Positions 23,996 through 36,330 are shown, counted from the stretch's first letter. The stretch is 64,000 bases of DNA from Epiperipatus broadwayi (GCA_028023455.1 JAQFVV010012405.1:6097334-6161333), one strand, 5' to 3'. Made by a program: numbers and translations. The notes: generated from the sequence alone by a model not told the origin.

Positions 23996-24691
23996 CTGTA
24001 TTTTTATATTGGACTATTTCCACCATTTAATATGTGTGTTGAATGTGTTTAAAAAAGTTTAATTTTATTTAAATATTCCAAATGCATCCAACTGTTAGTA
24101 ATATCACAGCAAACAGGTTAGTATATGCACCAACTGTTAATAATATCACAACAAACAACTGTTAGTAACATCACAGCAAACAGGTTAGTATACACACAAT
24201 GTTTCAAGAGGTATTTTTCTCCCCTCTTCTTCAGGTGTTGCTGGCCTGACCAGTGACAGTACTAGCATGGGATTCGAACCTGGGTCCTAGATTCTTGATT
24301 ATTGAATTTTAAGGTAACGCTCTAGCCAACTGAGCCATCCTGCCAAAGGCAACAGTATGTAGTAATTTCATATACTTATCTATGAGGTTTCTCCTGATAT
24401 CTCCACTTTTTCCTCAGAGCAAAGTTGATTAGTGATTTCCATACATTATGTATAGTCACAATAGGTTGGCTTATGGGATTTTTTGCCATTGTCATGGGAG
24501 CTCCTGTTTGCTGTGATATTATTAACAGTTAGTGCATATACTAACCTGTTTGCTGTGATATTATTAACAGTTGTTTGCTGTAATATTACTAACAGTTGAA
24601 TGCATTAGGAATATTTAAATAAAATTAAACTTTTCTAAAGACATTCAATGCACATATTAGATAATGGAAATAGTCCAATATAAAAATACAG
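23996..24691. mobile_element. fold-back element nested in LINE copy B
   Basis: Long terminal inverted repeats of about 200 bp: the left end CTGTATTTTTATATTGGACT is matched in inverse at the right end, followed by ATTTAAATATTCC and several direct copies of AACTGTTAGTAATATCACAG. The centre holds a tRNA-like SINE on the minus strand. It interrupts the endonuclease reading frame, which resumes at about 24691. I see no clean target-site duplication. A shorter relative lies at 48.4-48.77 kb. Confidence 0.75.
24225..24352 (-). repeat. tRNA-derived SINE inside the fold-back element
   Basis: The minus strand shows an A box TGGCTCAGTTGG (24326-24337) and a B box GGTTCGAATCC (24270-24280), spaced as in a tRNA gene with a longer anticodon region. 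Downstream follows GGTCAGGCCAGCAACACCTG and AGAAGAGGGGAG. Fragments of the same downstream segment are at 48.55 and 52.2 kb. Amplified by LINE machinery if it was ever active; the source tRNA is not assigned. Confidence 0.7.
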
Positions 24692-26966
24692 ATAGACTTG
24701 TGGAGTTTGCAGAAAAAGAAAAACTTTATATTATGAATTCTTTTTTTGAGAAAAATGTTAAAAGGAAATGGACATGGAAGCATCCAAATCAAGGTACTGC
24801 AGAGTTTGATTATATTTTGATTAACAGGAAATATATATTTCAAAATTGTAATGTTCTTAATAAATTTAACACAGGAAGTGATCATTGATTAGTAAGATGT
24901 AAGATATGTATTAATGCAAAACTAGACAGATAAAAATTATTAAGAAAAACAATATTTACAGTTGATATTCCTAATCTTCAAAAACATTCTAATGAATTTA
25001 AATTAGAACTTACAAATCAGTTTCAAGTATTAGTAGATTTTGAACATGATTCAGATTTGAATGAAATTAATATGAAAATAACTGATACACTTTTAAAAAC
25101 TGAAACAAAAAAAGCTGGTAGAAGGAAGCAGCAATTGACCAATAAAATTTCTTCTGAGACTAGAGAATTTATGAAGAAAAGAAGAAATATGAAGATATAC
25201 CAAAATGATGCATTAAAAAGGATTGAATATCTCGAATTTTGTAAAATAGTTCAGAAAAGAGTTGAAAATGATATAAGAAAGTATAACTGTGATCTAGCAA
25301 GGAAAGCTGTGAAAGAGAATAAAAGTCTCAAGAGTGTAAAACAATATTTTGGTATTGGTAGGAAATTTTATATCTGCAATAAGAAAAAAAGATGGAATTA
25401 TACTAAAAAACTGAGATGACATCATGAAATAGGTAGAAGACTTCTATCAAGAATTGTATAGTAATAAAGAACAAGTACCTCCTATATCTATTACATCTTC
25501 CAAATTGCCCAGAATTTTAAATGAAGAAGTGAGACATGCAATTACATGTATGAAGAAAGGAAAGTCTCCAGGCAATGATGGAATTATAATTGATGTATTA
25601 AAAGAAGCAGGTGAAGAAATAAAGACTTTTTTTTAGCAAAGTTATATACCAAATGTCTAAATGATAAAGATGTATCAGATGATTGGAAGAATGCAGTATT
25701 AATATTAATATTTAAAAAAGGTAATAAAGATATTAAAAATTACAGACTTATCAGCCTTTTAACAGTTTTATACAAAATTTTTACCAAGATAATTACATCT
25801 CGTCTACAGAGAACATTGGATTTCCACCAACCAAAAGAACAAGCTGGATTTAAAAGTGGTTTTAGTACAGTATATTATATCCAGGTATTGAGAGAAGTTA
25901 TAGAAAGAACAAATGAATATGAGTTGCCATTATGCTTTGGATTTGTGGATTATGAAAAGGCATTTGACTCTATAAACATTTCTTCAACAATTAAAGCATT
26001 GGATCAACAATATAAAGAATATTTATAAAAATGCAACAGCAACCATTAGATTACATAATGATACTGGGAAAATCAACATTGAGAAGGGTGTAAGACAGGG
26101 TGACTCCATATCTCCAAAACTTTTTACAGCTGCATTTTGTGGATTAAAATGGGAAGCTAAAGAAGTGAAAGTGAATGGAGATTATTTAAGTCATTTAGAT
26201 TTTGCAGATGATGTAGTTTTTGCAAATAATGCTTTAGAGTTGCAGGAAATGTTGCAGAAGTTATCAGATGAAAGTAGGACTACAGATAAATGTTAAAAAG
26301 ACTAAAGTAATGTTTAATGGATTTTCTCAAAATATGAAAATAAAGATTGATTATGATGAGTTAGAAGACGTTAACAGTTACAAATACCTTGGTCAGATTA
26401 TTAATACAGATGGAAACATAATGGATGAAATTAATCATAGAATTAAACTTGGTTGGAGTGCTTTTGGTAGAAATAACTTGATAATAAAAGGAAATATGCC
26501 TATGTGTTTGAAAAAGAAGGTTTTTAATAAATGTGTTTTATCAGTTCTTACTTATGGATCTGAGACTTGGACACTTAATAGAAGAGCAATTCTGAGACTT
26601 CAGACCACTCAAAGAAGTATGGAGAGATGCATGTTGTGAGTAACAAGAATCGAAAATGCAATGTATGGGTAAGAGAATAAACAGGTGTTACTGACCTCAT
26701 TGAAAAAATTAAAAGACTGGAGTTGGGATGGACATATTGCTAGAAGAGATGATAATAGATGGACAATTGAAATCTTAAACTGGATTCCAAGAGATTGTAA
26801 AAGACCCAGAAAGAGACCACATGTGGGAATAATGGATGAAGTAAGAAAGTGTGCAAGGATGATGTGGAGAAGAGAAACTAAAGATCAGAGAAGATGGATT
26901 GAACTTGAAGAGACCTTCACCTGCAGTGGATTGATAATGGTTGATGATGATGATCTGGGTAGGTGA

Positions 26967-29285
26967 GGGGATATAAAAAATAACAGAGGAAGAAAATGGT
27001 TTTTTAGTAAGCTGCAAAAAGGACAAATAAGTAAAATAAGTGATATGAGTAGAGTGGGGTAAAGCTAAAGCATGTTGGACTCCTACCTAGTGCCCCATAA
27101 ATCATCGATTATACTGCCGCCTGCCTATCACCATCAAATATTGCGTTAAAGACTTTTGCTGACAAATATAGGAAATCATAAATGCGACTCTCAACTGAAG
27201 ATTGGATACCCAGAAAAAAACAAAAACAAAGAATGAACTGTTTATAATAATGAATGTGGCTGGTCTCCTAAATGCAAGCTTACCAATATGTAGTAATCTT
27301 ACCCATTCCTGGGAACAAAAGTATTATTTTGCTTATATATAATTTTAAATGTTTTATATCTGTCAAATTTGTTTTAAATGTAATAGAGAATTTAAGTATA
27401 ACTAGTATGTTAATCATTCTATTTAAATTGTTCGAGCGTACTGTATCAATATTAAATGTTAGGGAATCGATAACTAAAAGAGTTTTTTGGTGTACGTCTT
27501 CTCATAATATATACGTAATTATTTTTTATAGTTATAATCATTTACTTATTTGTATTATGCTTCTGTGTGGATTTCGGCCAAATTTATACAACTAAGCAGA
27601 TGGAGGGTTTACAAAATAAATAATTCGTTTAGATTAGGTTGAGGAAATAGTGAATTCTAATAAATTTAGAACCTATTTACAGAAATGTACGGGAATGAGA
27701 TTTTATATGTAGCCTAAAATTTACTCAAATGAAATTGTCATATATTTTTACTCATGAACCCTCTGTTACCAAAGTGCCATCACCCTCACCCCTTGGCATA
27801 CTGAACTAAAATGAGTTGGACAAATATCTCAAATAAATATAAGAGAAATTAATGTGTAAAGATTACCGGTGTAATTGTTATTGTATTCAATAGATTGGCA
27901 CTTGAGATCGATAAATCGGTTCTCATAAATACACCGGAGACAATTAAATATATCTGTCTTAAGAGAGTTATTTTATCGAAGAAAATATAGCGAGTAGTTA
28001 ATTATTCGCAGTTATCTGAGACATTGCTAGTAAGCCTATTTGTTTCGATAATATTAGTTAATATTTAATTATCTTTCTAATCATATTAGTTAATACAATT
28101 CAGAGCAGATCCATTATCTGTATTGTATCTCCCATTAAATTATTTTTTTTATAAGTGATCAATAAAATGAATATTAAATTTATATCACTAAATGGTGTGA
28201 ACCAACAATTTTGTTACACGCAGGCTTGATGGCGACTATATGTCCATCACTAGTTAGGTTAAAGGGAAAGAATAAATATTTATACGTTAAAATAAGAGTA
28301 GGCCCATGACAATATATATATATAACCATTAGACAATCCCAATTTAGATAACAATCAATAATTTCAAACTGTTGCTAAGGCAACCTTCTTTTTAACAATA
28401 AAGGTGGAATATATATATATTAAGTTCAACAAAAAGAGAAAAATGTTTGGACAAATGAATTGATGTAGAACTGTATGAACTTGTGTATTTTACTTCTAAT
28501 ACCAAATGTTGTTCAACATTTTATATAACAGAATAAAATATGAGATATAAAATGCCACATTGGTCATCATTTATAATATCATCATGAAAATTTTATTATT
28601 TTATTAATATAAAGATCCTGAACTCAGTCCTCAATTAATGATTAAAATGATGGTAATAATGATGATCAACATATATGCTCATTTTTATAAAGATCATATG
28701 AAAAAATTAAAAAAAAAACCCATAGGTTATATTTCTTAATCAGCACCAATTTACAGCTATCTATGTGAGGGTCAGACTAAGTGTGAATTGTATCATTAAT
28801 ATAACTTTATTTTTAATCAGGATATGCAAATAGATTTATGGAGCACCGTTTTTCTTTATGGAAGATTACATAATATACTGATACATTACCAAGCTTAGAG
28901 CATAAGCATACTAAGGAATATATCAAGTTATTTAATTATACAATGAAAATAAAGCAAAAATTAAATAATAATAGAATCAAACGATTTATTAAAATGGTTT
29001 AATTAATTAAAAACTGATCATAAATTATATGCACCCAGATACATAATAATAATCCTAAAGTGGTGCATCAGAAAAATATCTCCACACACTTTTCAACTAA
29101 AGATAAATAAAAACGCAATATCTAGCCTTCATTAATCAATTCAACTTGATATATTTTGCTACCAAATGAACTTTACTATAATATATATACTTTTCCAATA
29201 AATCAAATCAATTTGTAGTAAAAAATAATAATTTCAGGTTCAAATAGGTTTACAGTGTTACATATACACACACATGCAAATATTT
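26967..29285. other. AT-rich DNA, no gene recognised
   Basis: 27.05-27.2 kb is less AT-rich (CCTACCTAGTGCCCCATAAA, TACTGCCGCCTGCC) and may be an old LINE leader. 28.17-28.26 kb has a GC-richer patch with no open frame. The rest is low-complexity. Confidence 0.35.
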
Positions 29286-29368
29286 TCAATGCAATAATAT
29301 CACTTAGTGTAAGTTCTAATAGTCAATAGATGCTAGAAGGTTTTCCTATCCATAATACCCATCCAATG

Positions 29369-29410
29369 TCCTTAGACTGGTTTCTAACTTATAGCTTTCA
29401 TCAGTGAGGA
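29369..29410 (-). ncRNA. hammerhead ribozyme, family 1 (R3 unit 1)
   Basis: Minus strand: UCCUCA, CUGAUGA, stem II AGC-UAUAA-GUU, GAAA, CCAGUC, UAAGGA. All core bases are kept. Stem I has one C-A mismatch. Stem II again differs by compensating or wobble changes. Confidence 0.78.
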
Positions 29411-29608
29411 GCCTTAGATGTGGAAGAAATGTAACTGCATTATTGGATCTAATGCCTTATTGTGTCGGAAATATTTTTGCTGCTGCTTTAACACCTTGTG
29501 GAGGCAAAACTTTTCATATGGTAATGCCACTCAGTGCAAATCAGACTAATTAATGGATGCAAGAAGGTTTGGGCATAAATTCCCTATCTAGTGCCTATTC
29601 ATCCAATA

Positions 29609-29650
29609 TCCCCAGACTAGTTTTTAGCTTGTGGCTTTCATCAGTGAGGA
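29609..29650 (-). ncRNA. hammerhead ribozyme, family 1, GAAA mutated (R3 unit 2)
   Basis: Minus strand: UCCUCA, CUGAUGA, AAGC-CACA-AGCU, then AAAA where GAAA is required, CUAGUC, UGGGGA. Loss of the conserved G should abolish cleavage. Confidence 0.65.
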
Positions 29651-29995
29651 GCCTTGGATATGAAAGCACTGCACTTAGACTTTAGGATCTAATGCAATCC
29701 TCTAGTAATCACCATTTATCTTTTTAGTTAATTATAAAGCTGTACATCCAAAATTGAAAACAATGTTTTCGATTCAAGTTCATTTGCCTGTATAGTCAGA
29801 TAAATTTAACTATATAGATAGGGATTTTATGCACAAACCTTCTTGCATCCATTAATTACTCTGACTTGCCCTGAGTGGCAGTATTGTATGGAGAGTTTTG
29901 CCTTTGTTTTAACAGCTTATGTAAGCATAAAAATGGTGATCAGGGGAGCTTGTGGATGCATAAAAAATAGTAATCATGTGATGTTTTAGTGGTTT

Positions 29996-31610
<1,615 letters not shown>

Positions 31611-31732
31611 ATTGCTCTTATATAATAGTATTATATATTATTTATTTAAAAATATATGAAATAATACTGCAATGGATTAAAATTCCATTTTTGATGAAAA
31701 GCATAATAATGAAGCAGTCTTATTCTTATCAT

Positions 31733-32090
31733 CTTCAACTTTATTAATGAAGAAGTATTTTTCCACATGTTGAGCATACAGGGGCTGACTACTTGCCTCA
31801 ATGACATCAAACTCTTCAATTGCTATTTGCATTGCCTAACCATTCCTTTACCTAAATTTAACTGTTTAAAATTAATTGATTAAGGTTTTGAATCAATACT
31901 GTGACTGCGCCAATTTGCTGTGTCTAGCTATCAATTGCAATGACCACTACTAGCAAGGTCTGGAACAGGACTATTGCTTAGAAAACTGATGAATCTAAGA
32001 GGGCACCCCTGAAAAACAAACCACAACTAATAACAGTTAATATTTAAAGTATTTAATAAATGATAATTAACAGAGATTTAACTATTTACA
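31733..32090 (-). pseudogene. Ty3/gypsy relic: gag start, primer site and LTR edge
   Basis: Aligns by eye with the gag start and leader of the element at 41.4-41.6 kb: TTATTAATGAAGAAGTATTT vs TTATTAATAAAAAGATATTT, then TGTTGAGCATACA vs TGTTCAACATACA. A primer-site-like GTGACTGCGCCA follows near 31900, then LTR-like DNA. Confidence 0.4.
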
Positions 32091-32095
32091 TATAT

Positions 32096-32097
<2 letters not shown>

Positions 32098-32132
<35 letters not shown>

Positions 32133-32168
32133 AATAGTTATATATATGTATATATATATATCTCTTAT
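32098..32168. repeat. (TA)n microsatellite
   Basis: About 30 bases of TATATA, a short unique TGTAAATAGT that mirrors the left flank (ACTATTTACATA), and more TA repeat; self-complementary overall. Confidence 0.9.
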
Positions 32169-32521
32169 ATATATCACAAAGGCCTGCAGACAAAAACAAA
32201 ATCTAATTAGGATTCCCAATTTTGATCTTACATAGAAATACCTTTTAATATAAGCATTTTGTTTTTCTTCTATTCAACAATTTTATAAAATAATATACTA
32301 GAAATCTCCATAAATGCTAGCTAGCTAGATTGATTCAATAATGAATATCATCAAACATTAGTATCTCAATGTAGATAATTAGACACCATTGCAATTCTTT
32401 CCTTACCTCTCAGTATTTTAAAAAAAAAACAATTAAACTTCCTAGATATGTCAAAAAAATTTCCCCTATTTTTGTCATGGACACCTACAGCAGAGATGGT
32501 CAACCTTTTTGGAAACATATG

Positions 32522-32886
32522 CTCAATGATCACTCAAAGAAGTGTGGAGAGACGTATTTTGGGAGTAACAAGAAGGAATCGAAAATGCAATGTATGAGTA
32601 AGAGAACAAACAGGTGTTACTGACCACATTGAAAAAATTAAAAGATTGAAGTGGAGTTGGGCTAGACATATTGCTAAAAGAGATGATAATAGCTGGACAA
32701 TTGAAATTTTAAACTGGATTCCAAGAGATTGTAAAAGACTCAGAAAGAGACCACATGTAAGATGGATGAAATAAGAAAGTGTGCAGGGTGATGTGGAGAA
32801 AAGAAGCTAAAGATCGGAAAAGATGGATTAAACTTGGAGAGATCTTCATCATGCAGTGGATTAATAATGGTTGATGATGATGAAGC
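32522..32886 (+). pseudogene. RTE-type LINE copy C, 3'-end fragment
   Basis: Only the last ~120 codons of the LINE remain (SVERRILGVTRRN, WSWARHIAKRDDNSWTIEIL, IPRDCKRLRKRPHV) plus the GATGATGATGA tail. Frameshifts near 32765. Typical 5'-truncated LINE insertion. Confidence 0.8.
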
Positions 32887-33538
32887 TCAATGAAAAAATT
32901 TCATATATGTTGCAGGTATAAGAAAGAAGAACTATGCCATGTTATCAGAATATACAATGACATGATATCACATTTTGTTAATTATTTTTTCTAGCTATGA
33001 CTTCCAAAGGCCCCTGGTTCAAATTCCATAGAACTAGTTTTTTTTAAATTTAAAAACATAATTAAAAAATATTGTTTTAATAATTATTTACTCAATTATG
33101 GTTGAATTTTCCAATATTTTTTATAAAATCAATTTAGTTTTTGAAGACAAACTCCTAAAAAAAACTATTCATATCATTTCTATTTTAATTTTGTTTTATA
33201 TTTTTTAAATTCAAATATCTCTGAAAAATCTCCCCCCCCCCCCAATACTATTATTTTATTGTTTGTTTGTTTTTCTTCAAAAGGTTTATTAATCTTTGAA
33301 TAGTAAAACATCATTATGGATATCCAAAGGGGTATAATTATTTTTTAAGTAAATGCCAATCAAATTCGTTTCTTTTGTCTTATTTTTTTAAGAGTATAAT
33401 TGTTATTTATTCTGACACCTCTTTATTGGATTTCAATTCATCAATTATTTTATTTTTATAAAATAAAAAAACATTTTTCTATTATTTCTTTTTTTATCAT
33501 TATATTATAGTTTTTCTTAAAATTTCTTTTTATACGTC

Positions 33539-33650
33539 GTGTTGATGGCCTAGTGGTTAACATAGCTTCCAAGCAGCTGTATTGGTGGCCTAGTGGTTAA
33601 CATAGCTGCTTTCCAAGCAGCTGGCCTGGGTTTGCTTCCTGGTCAATGCA
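33539..33650 (+). pseudogene. tRNA-Gly(UCC)-derived pseudogene, partial tandem duplicate
   Basis: 33579-33650 is 72 bases and folds as a tRNA: acceptor GTATTGG/TCAATGC (wobbles only), A-box region TGGCCTAGTGGTTAA, anticodon arm GCTGC-TTTCCAA-GCAGC with anticodon TCC, and a T arm with the altered loop TTTGCTT instead of TTCGATT. A 40-base partial copy (33539-33578) precedes it. It is followed by TTTGACATATG and an A run, so it is probably retroposed or a SINE head. The B-box change makes it a doubtful functional gene. Confidence 0.7.
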
Positions 33651-33767
33651 TTTGACATATGAAAAAAAAATCTTTTTATATAAAAAATATCAATTAGCAG
33701 ACAACTCCAAGAACTTGGTATATTAATACCTTCGATTCTTGGACTCACTACAATCATGGATATAATA

Positions 33768-34060
33768 TAAGGAATTTGAACTCAGACTTTCACACAACCC
33801 TCAACTCTCCATGCCATCTTATATTGCTGACCCACCTGATTGTTGAAAAGATAAATAATCACCAATATACGTATTTCATGCTAAACCAGCAATCATCAGT
33901 TGGTCAAGATTACTATCCTCACACATATATACAATCAGTGCTCAGCTTTATATTAAGATAGTCAATCTTCATACTTTAATGGACAGGCTTCAAACTACTC
34001 CAACCCACAATTCTTCAGCTGTCCATTTCATTGAAAATCTAATCCTTATATTATCATGGA
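33768..34060 (-). repeat. hammerhead family 2 repeat, best copy
   Basis: On the minus strand: a 5' segment shared with 36.05-36.17 kb (GAAGCCTGTCCATTAAAGTA, TGAAGATTG), the ribozyme, then GATTATTTATCTTTTC, ATGGCATGGAGAGTTGAGGG and the box-B-like GAGTTCAAATTCC. The unit is about 290 bp. It resembles a SINE (polymerase III B box only) carrying a hammerhead. Confidence 0.8.
33861..33904 (-). ncRNA. hammerhead ribozyme, family 2, intact core
   Basis: Minus strand: stem I ACCAA, CUGAUGA, stem II UGCU-GGUUU-AGCA, GAAA, stem III AUAC/GUAU (no loop), cleavage triplet AUA, then UUGGU closing five perfect stem I pairs. All invariant nucleotides are present. The loopless self-complementary stem III predicts cleavage as a dimer. 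This is the cleanest family 2 motif. Confidence 0.9.
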
Positions 34061-34198
34061 TATAGTTATTGTCTTCTAAAACAGGTTTATTTGTTTTCAC
34101 TAATTATTATTTAAGACAAGCCATATTTTGTTCCATTTTCTGTTCCATCTTTTTCAAAAATTCATATATGGATTTATCATTTCCTTTGATGGATATAT

Positions 34199-34374
34199 AT
34201 ATATAAAATACATATTTTGCGGGTTCATCCGTGTTAAAAACTTTTAATACCAATACACTGACGTTTCGACTTGGTCACACAAGCCATCCACAGTGTGACC
34301 AAGTCGAAACGTCAGTGTATTGGTATTAAAAGTTTTTAACACGGATGAACCCGCAAAATATGTATTTTATATAT
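34199..34374. repeat. perfect inverted repeat, 82-bp arms, 12-base loop
   Basis: Arms 34199-34280 and 34293-34374 are exact reverse complements; the loop is AAGCCATCCACA. The arms include CGGGTTCATCCGTG and GACCAAGTCGAAACGTCAGT. Perfect identity implies a recent event or gene-conversion-like repair. The segment GGCUUG..CAAGUC-GAAA-CGUC on the minus strand (loop plus arm) resembles the 3' half of a hammerhead. Confidence 0.95.
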
Positions 34375-35099
34375 TTAACCCGTGCAAATCTTCGTTTTAA
34401 CATATATATATAATCAAACTTTTATTGAATTTTCAGTAATAAGATCCTTCCAAAAATATCGTTCATTTTAGAAGTACTTTCCATTAATGTTCTACTATTA
34501 TACTACTTTGATCTCTTTTATATTTATTGGTCAATAAATTACTTTCACTTATTTGCCTCAGAGTTTGCTCCAAATTATTTTAAATGCTTTCATGCTTAAC
34601 CATCTCCTTGCCAAGTTTTTTTTATACTAATGATTTTAATAGTATTTCAATATCAAAATTAGACCATTATAGCCAATCTTAATGGCAGATGATTTAATTA
34701 GGTCTCTGTCAAAAATGGAACAGAAGCAATGATTGGAGATAAAAGCATGTAGTAACTTTTTCTACATTGCCATAGAATCCAAAATTTAATGGCTGGTTCT
34801 TGTAAACATAGGTTTTATCAGTGAAATATTACTTCATCAGCAACGTTGAAGCCACAAATAACGTTTATTCAACATCCTAATAACTAACATAGGCATCGTA
34901 TTTATAAAATGTATCTATTTTTTACTTTGATGCTTGAGTAACTATAGGTTCCAATTTTTAAAATAGATTTCTGAATGCATAATCATTACAATCAAGTGTT
35001 TGAGATTGGAAAATAAATGATAGCGATAATGGAGTACTGAGCTGCTGCGAAAATTCAAATTCTGTGTGGACTTCATCTTAATTTTTCAATTGATCTAGT
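34375..35099. other. no gene recognised
   Basis: 34.79-34.87 kb (GGTTTTATCAGTGAAATATT, CTTCATCAGCAACGTTGAAG) looks like an old repeat end; otherwise unassigned. Confidence 0.35.
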
Positions 35100-35912
35100 G
35101 ATTTAAATTAGCAACAAGAATTTTATGTTAGGAAAATGGATAGTATAAATATAATAGATGCAATGGATACTTGTTAAGATATAAATCAAAGTTGAAAAAG
35201 ACAATATCATGAAGTGTATAAAAATATTCTAGAATTTATTTGAAAATAGCTAATATTTCAAGGAAGAAATGTTAAAAATGAAAAAATTCCAGGTAAAGAT
35301 GAAAATTATTATTAATATTTAAAAAAAAACAGATGAAGAAATACAGAAAATATTAGCTAAAAAATATACAAATGTAAAAATGATAAAGATATATTGTATG
35401 ATGAAGAGAAATACAGTAATGGTAATAATACTTACGGAAGTGAAAATGAAGATAGTAGAAATTATTTACCTAACAGTCTTTTATTACTTCTAAATAAAAT
35501 CTTTACTAAAATAATTATAATTAATTTGCAGTGAATTTTGAACTTAAACTATTTAAAAGCTGGGTTTAAAAACTGTTATAATATAATAGATTAGAATTAA
35601 GTACTAGAGAAGTTATAGAAAGTCCAATTAGTATGATTACTTTGCAATGATATGCAAATTATAAAAAGACATTTGACTCTATAAGCGTTTTTATGTTATT
35701 GAAAAGTATAGACCCATAATATTTTCAAATTGAAGTTATTAGATTACATAGTAACATTAAGAAGTTTAAAATTAATAAAGATGTAAAGCGGATGATTCCA
35801 TATATCAAAACTTTTAACATCCATTTTTCAAGAATAATTTGTAGATTAAAAACAAAAGTTAATAAAATTAAATAAAAAGAGTTTCAGAAATCGTTTAGAT
35901 TAGTAGAGATGT

Positions 35913-36330
35913 CTGCCCATCCCTTGTTTATGTATTAATTGGATTATGTCCTGTACATGAGGGGTTAGATTGACCTTAGGTTAACATAGGTGTGACAAGA
36001 ATCTCAGTCTCAGGGTGGCCTTTGATTATTCCATCATCAGATTTTCAATTGGATGGACTGTTGAAGAGTTGGAGTGTGGAGTAGATTGAAGCCTGTCCAT
36101 TAAAGTATGAAGATTGGCTATCTTAATATACATCTGAGCACTTGTAACATATATGTGTAGAGATGGTAATCTGGACCAACTAATGATTGCTGGTTAGCAT
36201 GAAATACATATATTGGTGATTATTTATCTTTTCGACATATGTGTTCAAGTGTATCAGTGTTATGAGATAGAGTGGAGAGTGGTGGGTCATGTGAAAGTCT
36301 GTGCTCATATACCCTATATATAAAAATAAT
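35913..36330 (+). repeat. hammerhead family 2 repeat inserted in LINE copy F
   Basis: Shares with the 33.8 kb copy the segments GAAGCCTGTCCATTAAAGTA, the ribozyme, GATTATTTATCTTTTC and GTGGGTCATGTGAAAGTCTG. The LINE reads through on either side (TTTAGATTAGTAGAGATG before, AATAATG..TTTTAG after), so boundaries are approximate to about 10 bases. Confidence 0.7.
36175..36217 (+). ncRNA. hammerhead ribozyme, family 2 (core G to A)
   Basis: Plus strand: ACCAA, CUAAUGA (fifth core position A instead of G), stem II UGCU-GGUU-AGCA, GAAA, stem III AUA/UAU with a two-base loop, triplet AUA, UUGGU. Folding potential is complete, but the core substitution should inactivate it. Confidence 0.72.

Larger units (their letters stand above)
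23330..26966 (+). pseudogene. RTE-type LINE copy B, near full length
   Basis: Probable 5' leader from about 23330, then an APE-type endonuclease domain from 23470: YNCRSLSSEGRL, GLCEVRSKG, PVYAPTSSHRNE, MGDFNARIG. The endonuclease resumes after an insertion at 24.7 kb (LVEFAEKEKLYIMNSFFE, FDYILINRKY, then SDH). A basic linker (25.06-25.42 kb) leads to the reverse transcriptase: KKGKSPGNDGI, FGFVDYEKAFDSI (motif A), RQGDSISPKLF (motif B), FADDVVFAN (motif C), INVKKTKVMFNGF, YKYLGQIINTDG, then LTYGSETWTLNRRAI and HIARRDDNRWTIEILNW. Function when intact: nicking of target DNA and target-primed reverse transcription. Frameshifts, stops and the nested element make it inactive. It ends in a GATGATGATGAT-type tail. 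Confidence 0.88.
29286..29995. mobile_element. retrozyme-like element R3 (two forward units plus inverted tail)
   Basis: Two head-to-tail units, ribozymes 240 bp apart, followed from about 29820 by an inverted copy of the unit start (GGGATTTTATGCACAAACCT, GCAGTATTGTATGGAGAG, GTTTTGCC). It ends in AATCATGTGATGTTTTAGTGG, like the ends of R2 and R5. No clear target-site duplication; more diverged than R1 and R2. Confidence 0.75.

Noticed and set aside
23996-24691. Target-site duplication for the fold-back in LINE copy B
   Set aside because: Flanks share only three or four bases; no convincing duplication could be fixed.
34795-34870. CUGAUGA followed by AGU/ACU stem on the minus strand
   Set aside because: The second core block reads GAUA instead of GAAA, and stem I is only three pairs before mismatches; too weak to call.
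35990-36045. CUGAUGA on the minus strand near 36036
   Set aside because: No GAAA at a usable distance and no stem II.
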